Shown: positions 59,601 to 64,000 of the stretch, piece by piece
Position numbering within the stretch: position 1 is the stretch's first letter
Layout of the letters: every line of letters begins with the position of its first letter
Source: Bacillota bacterium
GTDB taxonomy: Bacteria > Bacillota > Clostridia > Acetivibrionales > JAMNXU01
Assembly (NCBI GenBank): GCA_023623175.1
Contig: JAMNXU010000003.1
Coordinates: 1 to 64,000 of the forward strand
DNA length: 64,000 nucleotides
Direction: 5' to 3'
Program-made: the position numbers and the translations under genes
The notes under the pieces: generated by a model
The model's input: only the letters and a program-made list of their open reading frames with translations
What the model was told of the DNA's origin: nothing
Databases searched by the model: none

Positions 59601-60901
59601 ATTTCCTCCCGCCCGTCCTTCGTGGTAAGGAAGTATATCGTATCAAGGAATATTTTGTTTCCGAGTTCCGATACTTCCTGTTTCGTCACCGCGTTCACCT
59701 TGCCGATCAAATCGTCAAAATCGTCATTGGTGCCCGCAATAACCTGGTTCAGGTAAAAGCTGACCGTCTGGAACTGGTTGTCCCTCATGGAACGGATCAC
59801 GTTTTCGAGGTACATTTTGCTTGAATTGATTTCATGGTCGGAAATAACGCCGTTTTTGATTTCGTCCATCTGGGCCTTTACGAGGTCAATGGTCCTGTTT
59901 TTATTTTTGCCGTCAATGCCGCAGGTAACAAGCATAAGTCCCTTAAAGCTTTCAAGCATCGAAAACACGTAATATGCCAGGCCTTCTTTTTCCCTCACGT
60001 TTCTGAACAGCTTGGAGTGTATTCCGCCGCCCAGGATGCTGTTGTAAACCATGAGGGCATGGTAATCTATGTCGGAGGGAGCCGTATTGGTCCTGAAACC
60101 GAGGGACAGCTTGCTCTGGTTTACGTCTAGCTTCTCGGTAACCTCCTTTATTACGTCGGGCCTGCGGTATATCCCGCCGGCATCAATGTTCTTCCAGAAG
60201 CCCCGTTTCATTTCGCCGAATTTTTGGACCACGCGGTTTATTTCTTCGTCGGTGAAACTGCCCGAAAGGAAAACGTCCACGGGCAATTCCTCCAAAAATT
60301 TCGCATAATGCCTGTAAAGTATGTCGGGCGTTATCTTCTCAATATCCTCGACGCATCCGTATTCATATATGCCAAAGGGCTCATTGCTGCACATTTCTTC
60401 GTAACAGCGCTCGATTGCATAGCGGTCCTTTTCGTTTATTCTTCCTTCTATCAGCCTGCGCAGGTTCTCCTTCTCCTGCGCGGTGTAATCCTCCCTGAAA
60501 CAGCCGTTCCTGAGCGCCGGCGCGGTAATAATATCAAAAAGCAGCCCGAATACGTTGTCAAACAGCTTTGTATCGCGCCCCGTGTACTTGTCGGCTATGT
60601 ATGCCATGTGAAACAGCATTATCTGCCGTTCGCCCTTTTTGTCAACATAGCAGTCAAAAACCGCGCCGTACTGTTCTTCAAGGAAAAGGGCAATATCCTG
60701 CTGCGTAGGCAGCTTTTCAGTTCCCCTCCTCAGCACGGCCGGGAGCAATGCATTCAGCGTTGCCCTTTCCCGGCTGAGCTCGTCATGGAAAAATACGTTA
60801 ATGGTATTCGTCTTGAATTTGTCCGTTTCTATATAATAAACATTTACGCCTTTTTGAGAGGAAACTCTTATAAGTTTTTCCTCCTGTGCCGCCGTTTTCA
60901 T
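59597..60901 (-). CDS. M16-family peptidase homologue (YmfF-like, no zinc motif)
   Basis: The 434-residue protein has the M16 fold, but where HxxEH is expected it reads ALLPAVLRRGTEKLPTQQD. It is therefore probably a non-catalytic partner of the YmfH-like protein encoded immediately downstream. C-terminal M16 features (SLGFRTNTAPSDIDYHALMVYNSILGGG) are intact and include the substrate-binding Arg/Tyr-type region. A candidate promoter lies at 61003-61032. Confidence 0.88.
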   Translation of the reverse strand: MKTAAQEEKLIRVSSQKGVNVYYIETDKFKTNTINVFFHDELSRERATLNALLPAVLRRGTEKLPTQQDIALFLEEQYGAVFDCYVDKKGERQIMLFHMAYIADKYTGRDTKLFDNVFGLLFDIITAPALRNGCFREDYTAQEKENLRRLIEGRINEKDRYAIERCYEEMCSNEPFGIYEYGCVEDIEKITPDILYRHYAKFLEELPVDVFLSGSFTDEEINRVVQKFGEMKRGFWKNIDAGGIYRRPDVIKEVTEKLDVNQSKLSLGFRTNTAPSDIDYHALMVYNSILGGGIHSKLFRNVREKEGLAYYVFSMLESFKGLMLVTCGIDGKNKNRTIDLVKAQMDEIKNGVISDHEINSSKMYLENVIRSMRDNQFQTVSFYLNQVIAGTNDDFDDLIGKVNAVTKQEVSELGNKIFLDTIYFLTTKDGREEI

Positions 60902-61002
60902 TCAATCCATCCTCCGCTCAGTTTTTCCTTTTGCCTTTTCAAAAACCGCGTTTTTCCCAGTCGGACGGTAAAACAGGCCATGATAAAAAAACAGCTACCA
61001 TT

Positions 61003-61032
61003 AGTATAATAAAAACAATTTTATATATTCAA
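61003..61032 (-). promoter_or_regulatory. Candidate promoter of the M16-lgt-rodA group
   Basis: On the minus strand TTGAAT (61027-61032) and TATACT (61003-61008) are 18 bases apart, about 100 bases before the first M16 gene. The rest of the 60902-61208 gap holds a palindrome TTCCATATGGAA (61117-61128) and no gene. Confidence 0.5.
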
Positions 61033-61208
61033 CTCTTTTTTACCTGCTGTTTCCTGCCGTCAGCTGCCCGCGGAAGAGACCTGGACCCAATTGTCCAGCA
61101 TGTCACATAAACATATTCCATATGGAAATAATAATACTGTTTTGGCAACACCAAGAAAAAACTTTATTTCATTTTAAATAACCGATGAAAAAGACAGGAG
61201 GAGATTCT

Positions 61209-61376
61209 GTGCGCGTTTACAGGAGCAGGAAATACCCGATTCAGTATGAGAAAACTCAGGGCGTCGAAAACGAACCCAGGTCCATTGACTTGAGCATGGC
61301 TGCCGCCGCCGGAATTGTAACCGCCGCATTTATCGCCGGGGTGGTTTCCGGCTGGATGCTGAGAAGAAGGCGGTAG
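61209..61376 (+). CDS. Small single-pass membrane protein of unknown function
   Basis: The 55-residue protein begins with GTG behind a perfect AGGAGG seven bases upstream. It has a basic N-terminus (MRVYRSRKYPIQYEKTQG), then an Ala/Gly/Val-rich membrane helix (AAAAGIVTAAFIAGVVSGWML) and ends in four arginines. I do not recognise a family. It is alone on the plus strand between two minus-strand transcripts and is followed within ten bases by a bidirectional terminator. The ribosome site and composition argue that it is real. Confidence 0.65.
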   Translation: MRVYRSRKYPIQYEKTQGVENEPRSIDLSMAAAAGIVTAAFIAGVVSGWMLRRRR

Positions 61377-61384
61377 TACAAAAA

Positions 61385-61409
61385 GGCCGTTCCGCATTCC
61401 GGAACGGCC
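61385..61409 (-). terminator. Bidirectional terminator between leuS and the small plus-strand gene
   Basis: A perfect 10-bp GC-rich stem (61385-61394 with 61400-61409) with a five-base loop. On the minus strand it is followed by T5 and ends leuS; on the plus strand it follows the small membrane protein gene with a weaker T tail. Confidence 0.8.
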
Positions 61410-61463
61410 CCGTTTCTTTTGATTCTATTTTCCTGTGGCTTCGACCTGGCGATGTTACTCCAA

Positions 61464-63881
61464 TTACCTGACCACGATATTGTATATCCTGCCCGGTACG
61501 TATATTTCCTTGACAATGGTCTTCCCGGCCAGCAGCTTGCTTATTGTTTCCGATGCTTCTACGGCTGCCTTTGCCTCTTCCTTTGTGGCTTCGCGCGACA
61601 GCCTGACAACATCCTTGACTTTTCCGTTTATCTGAACGGCAATCTCTATTTCATCGTCGATAACTTTAGTTTCATCCCATGCCGGCCACTTCTGCTCATG
61701 CAGCATGCCTTCATAACCGCAAATCTGCCAGAGTTCCTCCGTAATATGCGGAGCGACGGGATTGAGCAGCACAAGGAATGTTGCAAACTCTCCCCTCGTA
61801 ACGGCGCCGGCGGCATAGAATTCGTTAAGTAGCGACATCAGCGCAGCCACCGCCGTGTTGAATTTCATCTTCTCAAAGTCTTCGCTGACCTTCTTTATGG
61901 TCTTGTGCATTATGTTATCAAGCTTTTCCGAGTATCCTTCCCCGGGCACAAGTATTTCCTGGAGCTTCCAGACCCTGTCAAGGAACCGGCGGCAGCCCCT
62001 GAGCCCCTGCTGTGACCACGGTATGGGCTGGTCAAAGGCTCCCTGGAACATTTCATATACCCTGAAGGCATCGGCGCCGAATTCAGCAACCACGTCATCG
62101 GGATTTATGACATTGCCCCTGGATTTTGACATCTTTTCATTGTTTTCGCCCAGTATCATCCCGTGGGAAGTCCTCTTCTGATACGGTTCCGGCGTGGGGA
62201 CATAACCGCAGTCATAGAGGAACTTGTGCCAGAACCTGGAGTAGAGCAGGTGCAGCGTCGTATGCTCCATTCCTCCGTTGTACCAGTCCACGGGCAGCCA
62301 GTACTTAAGCTTGTCAATTGCCGCGAATTCATTGTCATTGTGCGGGTCTATATAGCGCAGGAAATACCACGAGGATCCTGCCCACTGGGGCATTGTGTCG
62401 GTCTCCCTCCTGCCCCTGCCTCCGCACTTCGGACATTCCGTTTCAACCCACTCGGTGATATTGGCAAGCGGTGATTCCCCTGTATCGGTGGGCATGTAAT
62501 TCTCCACCTCGGGAAGCGTTACGGGAAGCTGATCGTAGGGCACGGGCACCCATCCGCACTTTTCACAGTGAATCAGCGGAATGGGCTCTCCCCAGTATCT
62601 TTGCCTCGAGAATACCCAGTCCCTGAGCTTGTAATTTACTTTTCTTCTTCCAAGTCCCTTTTCCTCAAGCCATTGGATTATCTTTTCCTTTGCCTCTTCC
62701 ACCGAAAGACCGTTGAGAAAACCGGAGTTGACCATCACGCCCGTTTCAATGTCGGTAAACGCTTCTTTTTCGATGTCGCCGCCTGCGACAACTTCAATAA
62801 TATCGAGGCCGAATTTCTTCGCAAATTCCCAGTCCCTCGTATCGTGGCCCGGAACGGCCATGATGGCGCCGGTTCCGTAAGACATCAGTACATAATCCGA
62901 AGTCCATACGGGTATTTTCTTTCCGTTCACCGGATTAACGGCCATTATGCCTTTAAGCGGCACGCCGGTCTTCTCCTTGTTTATTTCGGTTCTTTCAAAA
63001 TCCGACTTCTTCATTGCCAGCATGCGATATTCGACAACGTCGGACCAGTTTTCAATGCGGTCTTTCATTTCATCAATGAGGGGATGTTCCGGTGAAATAA
63101 CCATGTAAGTGGCTCCGAACAGCGTATCCGGTCTCGTGGTATAAACCACGAGCTTCTTGTCAGTCCCGTCTATTTCAAAACTGACCTCGGCGCCCTCGGA
63201 GCGCCCGATCCAGTTCTTTTGCTGTATTTTGACCTTTTCTATGTAATCGACGATTTCGAGGTCGTTGAGAAGCTTTTCGGCGTATTCTGTGATTTTAAGC
63301 ATCCACTGGCTTTTTACTTTTCTTATGACTTCTCCGCCGCAACGCTCGCACACGCCGTTTACAACCTCTTCATTCGCCAAACCGACTTTGCACGACGTGC
63401 ACCAGTTAATCGGCATTTCAGCTTTATAAGCCAGGCCTTTTTCAAACATCTTGAGGAATATCCACTGGGTCCATTTATAATAGGACGGATCGGTGGTGTT
63501 TACCTCCCTGGACCAGTCAAAGGAGAATCCCAGGGATTTGAGCTGGCTTTTGAATCTTGCCACGTTCTTCGCCGTCACTATTCTCGGATGTATCTTGTTC
63601 TTTATTGCGAAATTCTCCGTAGGCAGTCCGAAAGCGTCCCATCCTATGGGATACAGCACGTTGTAACCTTCCATCCTTCTTTTGCGCGCAATTATATCCA
63701 GCGCCGTATAGCTGCGGGGATGGCCAACATGGATCCCGTCGCCTGAAGGATAGGGAAACTCAATAAGCGCGTAGTACTTCGGTTTGCCCGTATCGTCGGA
63801 AGCCTTGAAAATCCCTTTCTTTTCCCATATCTCCTGCCATTTCGGCTCTATCTCCGCCGGATTGTACTCTTTATGCTTCAT
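61464..63881 (-). CDS. leuS: Leucyl-tRNA synthetase
   Basis: The 805-residue class Ia synthetase has the HIGH-type motif in [18 protein letters not shown], a zinc-knuckle region ([23 protein letters not shown]), the CP1 editing domain ([13 protein letters not shown]), KMSKS in [17 protein letters not shown] and the anticodon domain. A second Cys cluster ([20 protein letters not shown]) is the usual insertion. The ATG is preceded by GAGGAGG. It has its own promoter at 63908-63936 and no T-box leader, as the leader is only about 20 bases. Confidence 0.98.
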   Translation of the reverse strand: MKHKEYNPAEIEPKWQEIWEKKGIFKASDDTGKPKYYALIEFPYPSGDGIHVGHPRSYTALDIIARKRRMEGYNVLYPIGWDAFGLPTENFAIKNKIHPRIVTAKNVARFKSQLKSLGFSFDWSREVNTTDPSYYKWTQWIFLKMFEKGLAYKAEMPINWCTSCKVGLANEEVVNGVCERCGGEVIRKVKSQWMLKITEYAEKLLNDLEIVDYIEKVKIQQKNWIGRSEGAEVSFEIDGTDKKLVVYTTRPDTLFGATYMVISPEHPLIDEMKDRIENWSDVVEYRMLAMKKSDFERTEINKEKTGVPLKGIMAVNPVNGKKIPVWTSDYVLMSYGTGAIMAVPGHDTRDWEFAKKFGLDIIEVVAGGDIEKEAFTDIETGVMVNSGFLNGLSVEEAKEKIIQWLEEKGLGRRKVNYKLRDWVFSRQRYWGEPIPLIHCEKCGWVPVPYDQLPVTLPEVENYMPTDTGESPLANITEWVETECPKCGGRGRRETDTMPQWAGSSWYFLRYIDPHNDNEFAAIDKLKYWLPVDWYNGGMEHTTLHLLYSRFWHKFLYDCGYVPTPEPYQKRTSHGMILGENNEKMSKSRGNVINPDDVVAEFGADAFRVYEMFQGAFDQPIPWSQQGLRGCRRFLDRVWKLQEILVPGEGYSEKLDNIMHKTIKKVSEDFEKMKFNTAVAALMSLLNEFYAAGAVTRGEFATFLVLLNPVAPHITEELWQICGYEGMLHEQKWPAWDETKVIDDEIEIAVQINGKVKDVVRLSREATKEEAKAAVEASETISKLLAGKTIVKEIYVPGRIYNIVVR

Positions 63882-63907
63882 AACCTCAGTCCTCCTCAGA
63901 ATTTTGT

Positions 63908-63936
63908 ATTATAGCAAAATAACCGCAGGATATCAA
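63908..63936 (-). promoter_or_regulatory. Promoter of leuS
   Basis: On the minus strand TTGATA (63931-63936) and TATAAT (63908-63913) have the ideal 17-base spacing. The -35 box overlaps the stop codon of the preceding partial gene. Confidence 0.75.
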
Positions 63937-64000
63937 TAGTTTCGGGCTCTTTGGATGTCGAGCTCTACCTGTGCCACAAGCTCGTTTACGTTTTTGAACT
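63933..64000 (-). CDS. C-terminal end of an upstream gene (partial)
   Basis: On the minus strand an open frame enters from the right edge and ends with TGA at 63933-63935. Its last 21 residues read FKNVNELVAQVELDIQRARNY. The family cannot be named from so little. The good codon pattern and its end just before the leuS promoter make a real gene likely. Confidence 0.4.
   Translation of the reverse strand, partial: FKNVNELVAQVELDIQRARNY

Noticed and set aside
61384-61410. Palindrome considered as a CRISPR-like or attachment repeat
   Set aside because: Single copy, GC-rich stem with T-runs: an ordinary bidirectional terminator.
63882-63935. T-box leader before leuS
   Set aside because: The promoter leaves only about 20 bases of leader, far too short for a T-box.

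Overview
The window reads as chromosome of a spore-forming, Gram-positive anaerobe of the class Clostridia, most like the cellulolytic cluster III clostridia (Clostridium thermocellum/stercorarium relatives). This is inferred from gene content and order, not from a database search. The evidence is the complete spoIIIA operon, ylbJ, spoVD and spoVE, the meso-diaminopimelate type MurE, the Asp23/AmaP module, the xseB-OLE-oapA-dxs-tlyA order, and strong GGAGG ribosome sites with frequent TTG and GTG starts. No tRNA, rRNA, CRISPR array, prophage or intact insertion sequence was seen. Most genes lie on the minus strand.

Layout. 1-6.5 kb: nusB, xseA, xseB, then a ~613-nt structured RNA identified as OLE RNA, its membrane partner gene oapA, dxs and tlyA. 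An inverted repeat at the left edge could hide the ribosome site of the next gene. 6.6-8.3 kb: the Asp23/AmaP/DUF2273 envelope-stress module. 8.3-13.8 kb: spoIIIAA-AH, the mother-cell part of the sporulation channel. 13.9-19.4 kb: a Cys/acidic-tailed protein, efp, an M24 peptidase, aroQ, comFB, a prepilin peptidase, aroE and yqeG. 19.7-22.3 kb (plus): a branched-chain aminotransferase and ylbJ, the latter with a good sigma-E-like promoter. 22.3-27.5 kb: a coiled-coil protein, coaD, rsmD (apparently starting at ATA), recG, rpmB (plus) and nth. 27.8-31.7 kb: response regulator, histidine kinase and HtrA, a CssRS-HtrA-like secretion-stress operon. 32.0-37.0 kb (plus): ferredoxin-type aldo/keto reductase, GH4 alpha-galactosidase, ychF and DAHP synthase. 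37.0-43.1 kb: diguanylate cyclase, EamA transporter, lytic transglycosylase, coaE and polA. 43.3-45.2 kb: an ECF sigma factor and its membrane anti-sigma factor.

45.3-55.8 kb is the division and cell-wall (dcw) cluster: mraZ, rsmH, ftsL, spoVD, murE, murF, mraY, spoVE. It starts with a textbook promoter and MraZ operator, but after spoVE there is no murG. Instead there is 430 bp of non-coding DNA and then only the first third of murA, so the cluster appears to have been broken by a rearrangement. 56.0-60.9 kb: two M16 peptidase homologues, lgt and rodA. 61.2-64.0 kb: a small orphan membrane protein gene, leuS with its own promoter, and the tail of an upstream gene.

The strongest candidate for a special system is the OLE ribonucleoprotein locus (2807-4407): a very large conserved non-coding RNA beside its dedicated membrane protein, embedded among isoprenoid and DNA-repair genes. 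Gene functions are assigned from recognised motifs and context. Starts were chosen by ribosome sites where these are clear. Promoters and terminators are sequence readings without experimental support.
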